Counted from the first letter of the stretch, positions 52,481 to 60,373 are shown. The stretch is DNA of 64,000 nucleotides from Capillimicrobium parvum (GCF_021172045.1 NZ_CP087164.1:1984001-2048000), one strand, 5' to 3'. The notes: generated from the sequence alone by a model not told the origin. Program-made: numbers and translations.

Positions 52481-54357
52481 CCACGTCGGCGACCGACCCG
52501 ATCACCTTCAGCGTGATCCTCAACCGCCTCAACTCGATCGCGACCGAGATGACGCTGGCGCTCGAGCACGCGGCGATGACCCCCATCCTGGCGCTGTGCC
52601 GTGACTACTCCTGCTGCATCTACGACCGCGAGGCCCGTCAGGTCGCCATGGTCGACGCGCTACCGGTCCACACGAGCTCGATGCACCTGATCATCGAGGA
52701 GATCACCCGCGTCTTCGGCGATGACCTCGGGGAGGGCGATGTCATCGCCTGTAACCACGCGTACTCGTACAACACCCACGTCGGCGATCTCGTGACGGTG
52801 TGCCCGGTGTTCCACGAGGGTCGCCACATGTTCTGGGCCGCGTCGAAGGGCCATCAGCTCGACGTCGGCGCCGCCGTTCCGGCGAGCGTGCACGAGTGGG
52901 CGCCCGACATCTGGTCGGAGGGCCTGCAGCTGCCGCCGATCAAGCTCTATCACCGCGGCGAGCCGCGGCGTGACGTAATCAACATGTACCTGACGAACGT
53001 CCGCTATCGCGACCTCCTCGAAGGCGACCTGATGGCGCAGCTCGGTTCGATCTGGACCGGCGAGCGGCGGCTCAAGGAGCTTTGCGACGAGTTCGGTTCC
53101 GACACCGTCGAGCACTATTCGCACGCCGCGCTCGACTATGCCGAGAAACGCACCCGCGCGGCGATCCGCGAGATGCCCAACGGCGTCTACGAGGCCGAAG
53201 GCTGGATGGACACCGACGGGCTCGACGCGCACGACGTGCATGTCAAGGTCCGCGTGACGATCGAGGACGAGTCGGTCCACGTCGACTTCAGCGGCAGCGC
53301 CCCGCAGGTGCCGACCGGGCACAACTGCTCCTACGCCGTCGCGCAGGCGGTCGGCATCGCCGGGGTGGTGACCGCGATCGATCCGGACATCCCGCACAAC
53401 GAGGGCTGCCTGCGCTGCGTGACCGTCTACGCGCCGGAGGGGACGGTGTGCAACGCTTCCTATCCGGCCTCGACCGCCTCGGCGACGACCCAGCCGGCCG
53501 ATGCGATGCACGACGCGGTGTGCAAGGCGCTCGCGCAGGCGATCCCGGGCCAGACTCGGGCGGGTTGCAGCCACTGGTCAAATGTGCCGAACCTTGCCGG
53601 CACGCGGCCCGGCAGCGGCGAGCCGTGGGGGCACCTCTGCCTCAACGGCGGGGGCGGCGGGCCGGCGGCCAATGGCGCCGACGGCTGGCCGCTGGTCATC
53701 ACGAACGCGGCGCTGGGCGGCCTGAAGACCGCGTCGGTCGAGGACACCGAGCAGCTGTACCCGGTGCGGATCGGCCGCTGGGAGGTCGCGACCGACTCGG
53801 CCGGCCTCGGCCGCTGGATCGGCGGCCCCGGCATCGAGCTGGAGATGTGGCCGACCCACACGCCGATCGAGTGGATCCACACGAACGACTCGCTCGTCAA
53901 CCCGCCCCACGGCGTGCTCGGCGCGACCCCGGGCCGCGGCGGCGGCCACTACCTCACCGCCGACGACGGAGAGCGCCGCCACTTCCTGCCGCGGGCCGTC
54001 CACGTCGCGATGCAGCCCGGCCAGCGCTGGACGGGCGTCTCGACCGGCGGCGGCGGATACGGCGACCCGCTCGACCGTCCCCTCGAGCAGGTCCGCGCGG
54101 ACGTCCGCGACGGGGTCGTCTCCCGGGAGCGCGCGCGCGAGGTCTACGGGCTCATGGTCGACGAAGCGCTCGATCCGCAGATCGACGAGCAGGCCACGGC
54201 GGCCGCGCGCACAGAGATCCGGGCGGCCCGGTCGGGTGAGCCCTTGCCGACGGTCACGCCGACCCACCCGTCGGCCAGCACCTGGCAGCGCGACGAGATA
54301 CGGCCCCAGGACACCGTGATCGCACGCGCGCTGGGTGCGGCGCGCATCGATGCGTGA
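52477..54357 (+). CDS. hyuB: hydantoinase/oxoprolinase subunit B (HyuB)
   Basis: A 626-residue partner of HyuA. Typical blocks are ITFSVILNRLNSIATEMTLA at the start, DVIACNHAYSYNTHVGDLVT, VHVDFSGSAPQVPTGHNCSY and the late Gly-rich GVSTGGGGYGDPLDRPLEQV. It carries the amidohydrolase site acting on the phosphorylated ring. The separation of hyuA and hyuB by three other genes is unusual, since the subunits are normally adjacent or fused. The ATG overlaps the LLM gene stop (ATGA). Confidence 0.92.
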   Translation: MTTSATDPITFSVILNRLNSIATEMTLALEHAAMTPILALCRDYSCCIYDREARQVAMVDALPVHTSSMHLIIEEITRVFGDDLGEGDVIACNHAYSYNTHVGDLVTVCPVFHEGRHMFWAASKGHQLDVGAAVPASVHEWAPDIWSEGLQLPPIKLYHRGEPRRDVINMYLTNVRYRDLLEGDLMAQLGSIWTGERRLKELCDEFGSDTVEHYSHAALDYAEKRTRAAIREMPNGVYEAEGWMDTDGLDAHDVHVKVRVTIEDESVHVDFSGSAPQVPTGHNCSYAVAQAVGIAGVVTAIDPDIPHNEGCLRCVTVYAPEGTVCNASYPASTASATTQPADAMHDAVCKALAQAIPGQTRAGCSHWSNVPNLAGTRPGSGEPWGHLCLNGGGGGPAANGADGWPLVITNAALGGLKTASVEDTEQLYPVRIGRWEVATDSAGLGRWIGGPGIELEMWPTHTPIEWIHTNDSLVNPPHGVLGATPGRGGGHYLTADDGERRHFLPRAVHVAMQPGQRWTGVSTGGGGYGDPLDRPLEQVRADVRDGVVSRERAREVYGLMVDEALDPQIDEQATAAARTEIRAARSGEPLPTVTPTHPSASTWQRDEIRPQDTVIARALGAARIDA

Positions 54358-55095
54358 TGCGATCGCTGCCACCGACGTGTCGGTCGTCGGCGTCGGGACG
54401 ATGGGCTCCGCCGTCGTTCGCGTGCTGCTCGACGCCGGACGGCGGGCCACGGTGTGGAACCGGACACCGAGCGCGTCGCGCCGAGCGTGGAGCTCGGAGC
54501 GCAGCAGGCGCCGACCGCGGCCGAAGCCATCGCCGCCAGCCCGGTCACGGTGCTGCTGCCGATCGACTACGAACGCGGTGCGCAAGACCCTCGGGCCGTC
54601 GGACGGCTCGCCGGCCGCAGGCCGGACGCTGGTCAACTTCGTCACCGGCGGCACGGACGACGCCCGCGCGATCGCGGCATGGGCGAACGCCGCCGGCGCC
54701 CCGTACCTCGACGGCGCCATCCTCGGCTACCCGCGCGACGTGGGCGCTTCGGAGACGGTCGTCCTGTACGGCGCAGCCGAGACAGCGTTCCGCGAGCAGA
54801 AGGCGTCGCTCGCGCCGATCGCCGGCAGCCACCGGTTCATCGGCGACCGGCCGGAAGGCCCGAACCTCGTCTCCGCCGCGCTGTTCATGCAGCACTTCGC
54901 GTCGCTCAGCGGGCTGTTCGAGGCCGGGACGCTGGCGGCGCAGCCCGGCTTGTCGATGCGCGAGTTCACCGACATGGTCAACGAGCTGATGGTCCCGCTC
55001 TTTCAGGAGGGCAGCGCCGACGTCGCCCGTCGCCTCGAGGATGGCGACTTCCGCGGCGACCAGGCGTCCATCGACGTCTACGTCGCCGGTGTCGG
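54350..55095 (+). pseudogene. 6-phosphogluconate-dehydrogenase-like/imine-reductase gene, frameshifted and 3'-truncated
   Basis: It begins MRDAIAATDVSVVGVGTMGS, an NADPH-binding GxGxMG motif, up to TVWNRTP. Then the sense moves to another frame (ERVAPSVELGAQQAPTAAEA, ASPVTVLLPIDY) and returns at AVRKTLGPSDGSPAAGRTLV. This corresponds to a one-base loss near 54468 and a one-base gain near 54573. The helical domain (EFTDMVNELMVPLFQEGSAD) breaks off after DQASIDVYVAG near 55090, short of the family length. It overlaps hyuB by 8 bases, so it was once the last gene of the operon. Confidence 0.75.
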
Positions 55096-55107
55096 AGATG
55101 GATCGCG

Positions 55108-55215
55108 ATGCTGCGCGGCATTGGACTTCGAATCATCCGTCGGGGCAAGCTCAGGCTCGTTCCCGTGCCGGAACTCGAGCGTTGGGCCGCGGCTGCGGCC
55201 GAGCGCGTGCTCTGA
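55108..55215 (+). pseudogene. excisionase (HTH_17-like) C-terminal fragment
   Basis: A 35-residue tail MLRGIGLRIIRRGKLRLVPV followed by PELERWAAAAAERVL matches the end of small winged-HTH excisionases (typically RGELRAVRIGRR...LVPVAELERWL). It lies 100 bases before the integrase, the usual xis position. The N-terminal half of the HTH is missing; the dehydrogenase fragment takes its place. It is likely inactive unless expressed as part of a fusion. Confidence 0.5.
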
Positions 55216-55315
55216 CCATGATGTCGGGACACCGCCGTAGAGTGGGCGCCCAACAACGAGGTGCCCCCGCGCTGCGCGAACAGCCGGGGGCGTGGCCCAC
55301 GGAGGAATCAGCTCC

Positions 55316-56509
55316 ATGAGCAGTAAGAAGGCTACGCCCGCCGAAGGCGTGGCGACCCGTCACTCCAAGCAGTGCCGCTCCGGAAGCGGCGGCCGGTGCA
55401 ACTGCTCGCCGACCTACCAGGCCAACGTCTGGGACAACCGCGCGCGTAAGCGCATCCGCAAGTCGTTCACGACGCTGAGTGCTGCGAAGCAGTGGAGGCG
55501 CGACGCATCGACGGCGCTCGAGCGCGGCGGCGCGGACCTCCATGCGGACCCGTCGAGCAGGACCCTTGCGGAGGCCGCCGATGAGTTCATCGCCGGTGCG
55601 CGGAGCGGGGCGGTGCGGTCTCGCAGCGGAACGAGCTACCGGCCGAGCACGGTCCGCGGCTACGAGCGCTGCCTCCGGCTGCGTGTCAAGCCAGCGCTGG
55701 GTCACCTACGGATCGGCGAGGTGCGCCGGCGGGATCTCCAGCGTTTCGTGGACGATCTGCTCGCCGAGGAGATGGACCCGGCGACCGTCGTCAAGACGAT
55801 CAACCCTGTCCAGGCGATCTTTCGGCGCTTGGCGCAGCGCGAAGAGATCCGCATGAACCCGGCCGCCGATCTCGAGCTTCCGAAGGGTCGGCGTCGGCGA
55901 GAGCGCATCGCCTCGCCGGCCGAGGCGGCCGCCCTGATCGCTGCGCTGGACTTGCCCGAGCGGGCCCTGTTCGCCACGGCGATGTACGCCGGTCTACGGC
56001 GTGGGGAGCTGCGCGCGTTGCGCGTCTCGGACATCGACCTGGCCGCCGGGCTCATTCGGGTCGCACGGACGTGGGACGACGGCGAAGGTGAGCAGGAAGG
56101 CGGCAAGTCGGAGGCCGCGCGGCGTCGCGTGCCGATCGCGGCCGTTCTTCGCTGGCCTCTCGGCGAGCACCTCGTCGCCAGTAGGCGGACCGGTGATGAC
56201 CTCGCGTTCGGCATGACGGCGCGCGAGCCGTTCTATCCGTCGACCGTACGCAATCGCGCTCTGGCCGCGTGGGCACGGTTCAACGCCGCAGCCGCAGACG
56301 ACCAGCGTCTCGATCCGATCACGCTCCACGAAGCTCGGCACACGTACGCCTCGCTCATGATCGCCGCGGGGGTGAATGCGAAGGCCCTTCAGAGCTACAT
56401 GGGCCACTCGAGCATCACCGTCACGTTCGACCTCTACGGGCACCTCATGCCCGGCAACGAGGAAGAGGCCGCGGGTCTGCTCGATGCGTTCCTGCGACGC
56501 GCCGCCTGA
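55316..56509 (+). CDS. tyrosine recombinase/integrase of element A
   Basis: A 397-residue phage-type integrase. The N-terminal arm-binding domain is Cys/His-rich (HSKQCRSGSGGRCNCSPTY); the core-binding SAM-like domain spans about 80-180 and the catalytic domain 195-390. The catalytic Arg is in YAGLRRGELRAL near 228, HxxR in LHEARHTYAS near 338, the second His in GHSSITVTF and the Tyr nucleophile in FDLYGHLMPG near 374. GGAGGAA precedes the ATG. It should recombine the 21-bp tRNA-Glu core. Confidence 0.93.
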   Translation: MSSKKATPAEGVATRHSKQCRSGSGGRCNCSPTYQANVWDNRARKRIRKSFTTLSAAKQWRRDASTALERGGADLHADPSSRTLAEAADEFIAGARSGAVRSRSGTSYRPSTVRGYERCLRLRVKPALGHLRIGEVRRRDLQRFVDDLLAEEMDPATVVKTINPVQAIFRRLAQREEIRMNPAADLELPKGRRRRERIASPAEAAALIAALDLPERALFATAMYAGLRRGELRALRVSDIDLAAGLIRVARTWDDGEGEQEGGKSEAARRRVPIAAVLRWPLGEHLVASRRTGDDLAFGMTAREPFYPSTVRNRALAAWARFNAAAADDQRLDPITLHEARHTYASLMIAAGVNAKALQSYMGHSSITVTFDLYGHLMPGNEEEAAGLLDAFLRRAA

Positions 56510-56592
56510 CGGCTGGCCTCAATCCAGCGGGAGTTGCTGCCAGCCGTCAACGGCTTCAAAAGCGCGATTTTGCAGGGATCCTCCCTGCTACC

Positions 56593-56970
56593 GTGGCCGC
56601 CGCCGTGGCCACCCAGAATCGCTTCCTCGTCGAGACGCTCGCTGAGCCACGGACGCTGTATCGCGGCGCTCGTGATGCGCATCAGCCGGTGGAGGCATGC
56701 AGGTCCAACTACGAGCTCGGACGCAAGCCGCATCCCGCAGATCTTCGGGCTCACGTGCTCGCGGTAGCCATCTCCATGTTCGAGGACGGCGGCTTCGTGG
56801 CGCAGATGTGCCGGCGGCACCGTACGCGTATCGGCGGCCACGTCGTTCGGTTCGATCTGCAGCCCGGAATGGGCATTTGTCTCGCGGACACCGGCGGTCC
56901 AGGGCACTGGTCGATCTGGGGACATCCGGATGCGTTGTCGGCGTGCATCGTTTCGATCACGCCCGCATAG
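56593..56970 (+). CDS. hypothetical protein downstream of the integrase
   Basis: Up to 125 residues, starting at GTG 56593 or 56605. It contains VETLAEPRTLYRGARDAHQP, HVLAVAISMFEDGGFVAQMC and GMGICLADTGGPGHWSIWGH. It looks globular with strands near the end. I do not recognise it. It lies between the integrase and the attachment site, where small accessory genes of islands are common. Confidence 0.5.
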   Translation: MAAAVATQNRFLVETLAEPRTLYRGARDAHQPVEACRSNYELGRKPHPADLRAHVLAVAISMFEDGGFVAQMCRRHRTRIGGHVVRFDLQPGMGICLADTGGPGHWSIWGHPDALSACIVSITPA

Positions 56971-57014
56971 AGCTCGTCGCGGTGGGTAGCAGCCCCGTTA
57001 CCATCGTCAGGGCT

Positions 57015-57206
57015 ATGACGTACTCGATCTTCGACACCGGCAACCTGGTCGTGTCCTTCGATCGCGAGGACGAGGCCATCGATGCGCTGAGGCGACTGGC
57101 TGAGGATCATGAGGCTGCCGACGGACTGCTGATGATCGCGTTCGACGACGCGGGCAACGCCGTCGGCGAGGCCGCGCCCGGCGAGGCCGCCGTCCACTCC
57201 GTCTGA
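57015..57206 (+). CDS. small hypothetical protein at the right end of element A
   Basis: A 63-residue acidic protein (FDTGNLVVSFDREDEAIDAL, then AADGLLMIAFDDAGNAVGEA). The alternating pattern suggests a small alpha/beta fold. Codon use fits a gene. No family is recognised. Confidence 0.55.
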   Translation: MTYSIFDTGNLVVSFDREDEAIDALRRLAEDHEAADGLLMIAFDDAGNAVGEAAPGEAAVHSV

Positions 57207-57222
57207 CGCGGCCGCGACCTCC

Positions 57223-57242
57223 GCGCGACAATCGCGCGACAA
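57223..57242. repeat. arm-type repeats GCGCGACAA near attR
   Basis: GCGCGACAA occurs at 57223-57231 and 57234-57242, and in the same orientation just inside attL at 45015-45023 and 45027-45035. Paired short repeats inside both ends of an element are the usual layout of integrase arm sites. Confidence 0.65.
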
Positions 57243-57337
57243 CGAGCCTGCTTTTCCGGCGGTCAGGAGCGGTCGAGAGCGGCGCAACATTGCGACGGGA
57301 GAGCCAAATCTCAGTTCCCATCGTCCCAGGGACACCA

Positions 57338-57358
57338 TTCGAATCCCCGTAGCGGTAC
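57338..57358. repeat. attR core: copy of the tRNA-Glu 3' end
   Basis: An exact 21-bp copy of 44946-44966, not attached to any tRNA body; the preceding sequence does not form a tRNA. It marks the right end of element A and probably the left end of element B. Confidence 0.88.
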
Positions 57359-57670
57359 CTCTGAAACCCCCGAGCACATCGGGGGTTTGTCGTTTCTGGG
57401 GTCGCCGTGGGAACACGCATGGGAACATCATTCGTCCCACGTTCCCACGGGATTCGTCCCACGTGGCAGCCGGTAGCCGAACCCCTCCGATGTGTGCGGA
57501 CACAGAATCACCAACGGCTACTCGAACCTCCCCGCCTGCGTCACACCCTGCGCGTGTCGCTGCGCGACTGATACCGGACGACGGATTCTTCTCAGCCACC
57601 CCAGCGACACGACGACCCGCGCCAGGACGAGCCCGACCGGGTGGCGGGACTGCTCGGATCGCTGGGGTTG

Positions 57671-58306
57671 CTAGGGCTGCTCGTCCAGATCCCAGCCCGC
57701 GGCGCGCATCGCCTTGATGCGGTCCGAGGGCATGAGCTTGGCCAGGTAGGTGTCGGTCGTCGCGGTCGATGAGTGCCCCAGCTGCCCGGCGATGACATGC
57801 AGCGGAAGCCCGCGCTCGACCATCTCCGTGGCCATCGTGTGGCGCAGCCCGTGCGGATGTACGCGCTTGTCGATGCCCGCAGCCGTGCCGAGTTTCGGCA
57901 GCAGCCGCCGGACGTAGGACGGGTCAAGCGGCTGACCCGCCTGACGTTGTGCCCCTGCGCCGACCGAGCAGAACAACGGCTGACGGCCGTTGAGCCCGAG
58001 CCCGCGGCGGACCTCGGTCCACGCGCGCACGTAGCCGAGCCCCCGTGAGTCGATGACTGCGACGCGATCCTTGCGGCCCTTGCCCTCACGCACGCGCACC
58101 GTGCCCTGTCGCTCGTCCACGTCAGCCGGACGTAGGGCCAGCGCCTCCGAGACTCGCAGGCCAGATCGCCACATGAGCGCGACCAGCGCGCGGTTGCGCA
58201 CGGCGAGTGGTCCGCGTCCCGTGATGGCGTCGATGAGCGCCTGCGCCTCGTCGGGCGTCAGTGGCTCCGCGGGGTACTTGCGTCCGGCGTTCGCTGGGGC
58301 GGGCAT
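57671..58306 (-). CDS. short tyrosine recombinase (XerC-like catalytic domain)
   Basis: A 211-residue recombinase consisting almost entirely of the catalytic domain. Arg is in WRSGLRVSEALAL near residue 51, HxxR in HPHGLRHTMATEM near 150, the second His in GQLGHSSTATTD and Tyr in TDTYLAKLMPS. The N-terminal core-binding (SAM-like) domain is absent; only about 20 residues precede the catalytic fold. ATG at 58306 follows GGAGG; a GTG at 58333 is possible. It faces the att core 300 bases away and has an 11-bp dyad upstream. Confidence 0.88.
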   Translation of the reverse strand: MPAPANAGRKYPAEPLTPDEAQALIDAITGRGPLAVRNRALVALMWRSGLRVSEALALRPADVDERQGTVRVREGKGRKDRVAVIDSRGLGYVRAWTEVRRGLGLNGRQPLFCSVGAGAQRQAGQPLDPSYVRRLLPKLGTAAGIDKRVHPHGLRHTMATEMVERGLPLHVIAGQLGHSSTATTDTYLAKLMPSDRIKAMRAAGWDLDEQP

Positions 58307-58328
58307 CTGGCCTCCGTTCCGTCTACTT

Positions 58329-58354
58329 GTCACGCTTCTGCCTAGAAGCGTGAC
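58329..58354. promoter_or_regulatory. 11-bp dyad upstream of the short recombinase
   Basis: GTCACGCTTCT (58329-58339), spacer GCCT, AGAAGCGTGAC (58344-58354) form a perfect dyad 23 bases before the start. Related half-sites AAAAGCGTGTCA (58395-58406) and AAAGCGTGACA (60426-60436) occur nearby, the latter upstream of another minus-strand gene. This suggests operators of one repressor in element B. Confidence 0.6.
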
Positions 58355-58560
58355 GGCTCAGAGGGTCTGCGTCAACCGAAAGTCACGGCCTCGTAAAAGC
58401 GTGTCAACTGGGACTGGAACTCGGCGCTCCGGGCCGAGTGGCCACGCGCCAAGTTGGATGTCCGCGTGTGGCCGCCGATGTCCTTGCATGTCGTTGCATG
58501 TCCGTCCGCCGCTGCCGGAGGTCAACCGTTGACGGCCCGGACCGGCGCTATCAAGGGGTC

Positions 58561-58758
58561 ATGAACAACCTGAACTGCCCCGACTGCGGGCGAGGCATGA
58601 CGATCCTCACGTCCGCCGAGGGCCACATGACGATGATGGGGCCGCAGGGCCAGGCCAAGATCCCATCGCGACGGTTGGCCGTCGCCAAGTGCAGCTGCGG
58701 AGAGGGCTGGGAGCGCGACTACGGCGACGAAGGACCGTGGCGGCGGATCACCACCTGA
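58561..58758 (+). CDS. small zinc-ribbon-like protein
   Basis: A 65-residue protein with NCPDCGRGMTIL at the start and VAKCSCGEGWERDYG later, a CxxC...CxC set that could hold zinc. The Met-rich middle (HMTMMGPQGQ) is flexible. Its function is unknown; such small proteins are frequent in actinophage-like elements. Confidence 0.65.
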   Translation: MNNLNCPDCGRGMTILTSAEGHMTMMGPQGQAKIPSRRLAVAKCSCGEGWERDYGDEGPWRRITT

Positions 58759-59011
58759 CGACCGACCCGAACTGCGGCGCATCGCTGCGGTCCGAGGGCG
58801 GCATGGCCACCGTCGCGCCCGAGATGGCGTAGTTCATGTTCGGCACGACGTGGATCGCCGCGCCTGCCTGTGGCTTCAGGTCAGTGAGCGTCAGGTGGTC
58901 CTGCGTCGCCATCGCGCCTCCGAGAGGCAACGCGACGCCCACCACGAGGCAGAACTTCGCGGAGATCGTTGGCCGCACGTACTTGAAGTCGTCAGGAAAC
59001 CGCAGGACCAC
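58748..59011 (-). CDS. hypothetical protein
   Basis: Up to 87 residues, from GTG 59011 or from an internal ATG giving MATQDHLTLTDLKPQAGAAI. The region IHVVPNMNYAISGATVAMPP is strand-like. Third-position GC is high, as in real genes of this genome. No family is recognised; it overlaps the zinc-ribbon gene's end by 11 bases, convergently. Confidence 0.5.
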   Translation of the reverse strand: MVLRFPDDFKYVRPTISAKFCLVVGVALPLGGAMATQDHLTLTDLKPQAGAAIHVVPNMNYAISGATVAMPPSDRSDAPQFGSVVRW

Positions 59012-59066
59012 GCCTGCATCATCGCGGCCAAGACGGACGCGTCAGCGCCGGAAGAGGACGGACCGA

Positions 59067-59366
59067 CTACAGGGCAGCGATGGTGGCGACAGCGGCAACG
59101 ACGGTCGCGAGGGTCGAGATGATGAGCAGCGCGAAACCGAGACGTTCGAACCGCGTCCGGGCGCGGTCCAAGCGCTTGGTGGCTTCCTCCAGGTCAGCGA
59201 CGGCGCTCAGGACAAGAACGGCGAGCGTCATGTCTCCCTGATGCAAGGGGACGCCACCGGGACCAGCTGCGTCGATCTTGCGAACCACCGACTGCGTGTC
59301 CATGTCCATCAACTCGCCGTAGGACTCCACGCCGAGCGCTTCCAGGACGACGTTCGGATAGGGCAT
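59067..59366 (-). CDS. small membrane-anchored hypothetical protein
   Basis: A 99-residue protein. The N-terminal 45 residues are soluble (MPYPNVVLEALGVESYGELM), then a charged helix (LEEATKRLDRARTRFERLG) leads into one C-terminal membrane helix (FALLIISTLATVVAAVATIA). It looks like a tail-anchored protein with a short coiled coil. The function is unknown. Confidence 0.6.
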   Translation of the reverse strand: MPYPNVVLEALGVESYGELMDMDTQSVVRKIDAAGPGGVPLHQGDMTLAVLVLSAVADLEEATKRLDRARTRFERLGFALLIISTLATVVAAVATIAAL

Positions 59367-59425
59367 AGCGCCAGCATCCCCAGCGATCCGGACAGCCCGT
59401 CCGCTCCTACCGGGACGATCCCAGC

Positions 59426-59707
59426 ATGCAAAAGATCGGAACACCCGAGGTCGTCGCGGACCTCGACCAGGTGATGATCGTCCGCTACCCGGTTGACGAC
59501 GCCACCGTTGAAGTCGAGTTGACGGGCTCGCTACTTGCGACCGGCGATCCGGACGGGACGCCATCGGAGATCGTTCGCACCAAGGGCGCGTATGGCCTGC
59601 TCCAGTACCTCCGCATGTACCCGGACGAGCCGCTGCCCCGCCGCATCATCTTCATGACGACCGAGCCGAACACCAGTCCGCCGTTCACCTGGCACGCGGA
59701 GTTCTGA
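59426..59707 (+). CDS. hypothetical protein
   Basis: A 93-residue acidic protein with MIVRYPVDDATVEVELTGSL, GAYGLLQYLRMYPDEPLPRR and IIFMTTEPNTSPPFTWHAEF. It is compact and strand-rich with no signal peptide. No family is recognised. It is divergent from the membrane-anchored protein gene with 59 bases between starts. Confidence 0.6.
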   Translation: MQKIGTPEVVADLDQVMIVRYPVDDATVEVELTGSLLATGDPDGTPSEIVRTKGAYGLLQYLRMYPDEPLPRRIIFMTTEPNTSPPFTWHAEF

Positions 59708-59770
59708 GCAACCCCAGCAACCCCAGCGACCCGGTGGACGCTCGTTCGAGAGGGCGGCTAGGGTCACGGC

Positions 59771-60034
59771 GTGGCAAGGATCGCCCTCCTCTCCATCGTC
59801 GCCGTTGTGCTGGTGTCGGGGTGCGGGTCCTCCGACCAGCCGACTGTCAAGTGTGCTGACGGCACGACCTGCGAGGCGGTCGGGCAGCAGGGCGCGTGTT
59901 CCCACCACGGAGGGCTCGCGACTGGCTGGGGCCAGGGCGAAGGCGGCGGTTGGGGCGAAGGCGAAGGCGGCGGCTGGGGCGAAGGCGAAGGCGGCGGCTG
60001 GGGCGAGGGCAAAGGCGGCGGTCGGGGACCGTAG
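59771..60034 (+). CDS. small lipoprotein with DUF3761-like core and Gly/Trp repeat tail
   Basis: An 87-residue exported protein. The lipobox VLVSGCGSS places the lipidated Cys near residue 18. The core KCADGTTCEAVGQQGACSHHGG matches the DUF3761 pattern (CxDGT...GxCSHHGG). The tail repeats GEGGGWGE about three times; the DNA repeats every 24 bases, so length variation between strains is likely. The function of DUF3761 is unknown. Confidence 0.7.
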   Translation: MARIALLSIVAVVLVSGCGSSDQPTVKCADGTTCEAVGQQGACSHHGGLATGWGQGEGGGWGEGEGGGWGEGEGGGWGEGKGGGRGP

Positions 60035-60091
60035 CGCCCAGCCTTCGGGAGACGACCAGGGGTAGACAGCATCCCCAGCGACCCGACGCGC

Positions 60092-60373
60092 TCAGTCGTC
60101 CGTGCGCTTCTCGCCGTAGACGTACGACCATGCCAACCCGAACAGCGCAGGCGCTCCGAGCGTGACGAGGATGGCGACCGTTGCGGCGTCCCCTCCGCTC
60201 CCGTCCGTGACGATCCGCGATACGCCGATGCCCAGCGCGACCGCTCCTGCGATAGGCACGAACAGCATCGTCAGCATCGAAGCCGCATAGACAACGGAGC
60301 GCGTCACCTGTGCGCGGCCCGTAGTCGCCTGACTGCCTTCGCGCGGCGGGCGATACACGCTGGAGGTCGCCAT
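60092..60373 (-). CDS. small membrane protein
   Basis: A 93-residue protein with about 25 soluble residues (SSVYRPPREGSQATTGRAQ) and then two hydrophobic helices (VYAASMLTMLFVPIAGAVAL and VAILVTLGAPALFGLAWSYV) and a short charged end. The AAAGCGTGACA motif stands about 55 bases upstream. No family is recognised. Confidence 0.65.
   Translation of the reverse strand: MATSSVYRPPREGSQATTGRAQVTRSVVYAASMLTMLFVPIAGAVALGIGVSRIVTDGSGGDAATVAILVTLGAPALFGLAWSYVYGEKRTDD

Larger units (their letters stand above)
44946..57358. mobile_element. integrative element A: catabolic island in tRNA-Glu
   Basis: It is bounded by exact 21-bp copies of the tRNA-Glu 3' end. Contents in order are a 103-residue hypothetical protein, a TetR, a five-gene catabolic operon, a broken dehydrogenase, an excisionase tail, a tyrosine integrase and two small hypotheticals. 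Paired GCGCGACAA repeats, typical of integrase arm sites, lie just inside each end. No conjugation or replication genes are present, so it resembles a satellite-type genomic island that may need a helper or a conjugative relative. Confidence 0.82.
57207..57670. other. att junction region, no gene seen
   Basis: This 464-base stretch holds the arm repeats above, the att core, a 10-bp perfect hairpin AAACCCCCGA/TCGGGGGTTT (57364-57373, 57379-57388) and a cluster of CCCAC motifs. ATTCGTCCCACG occurs at 57430-57441 and 57452-57463, GTGGGAAC at 57407 and ATGGGAAC at 57419, with complements at 57441 (GTTCCCAC) and left of the core at 57314 (GTTCCCAT). These are candidate arm sites for the second recombinase. 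No reading frame is supportable. Confidence 0.65.
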
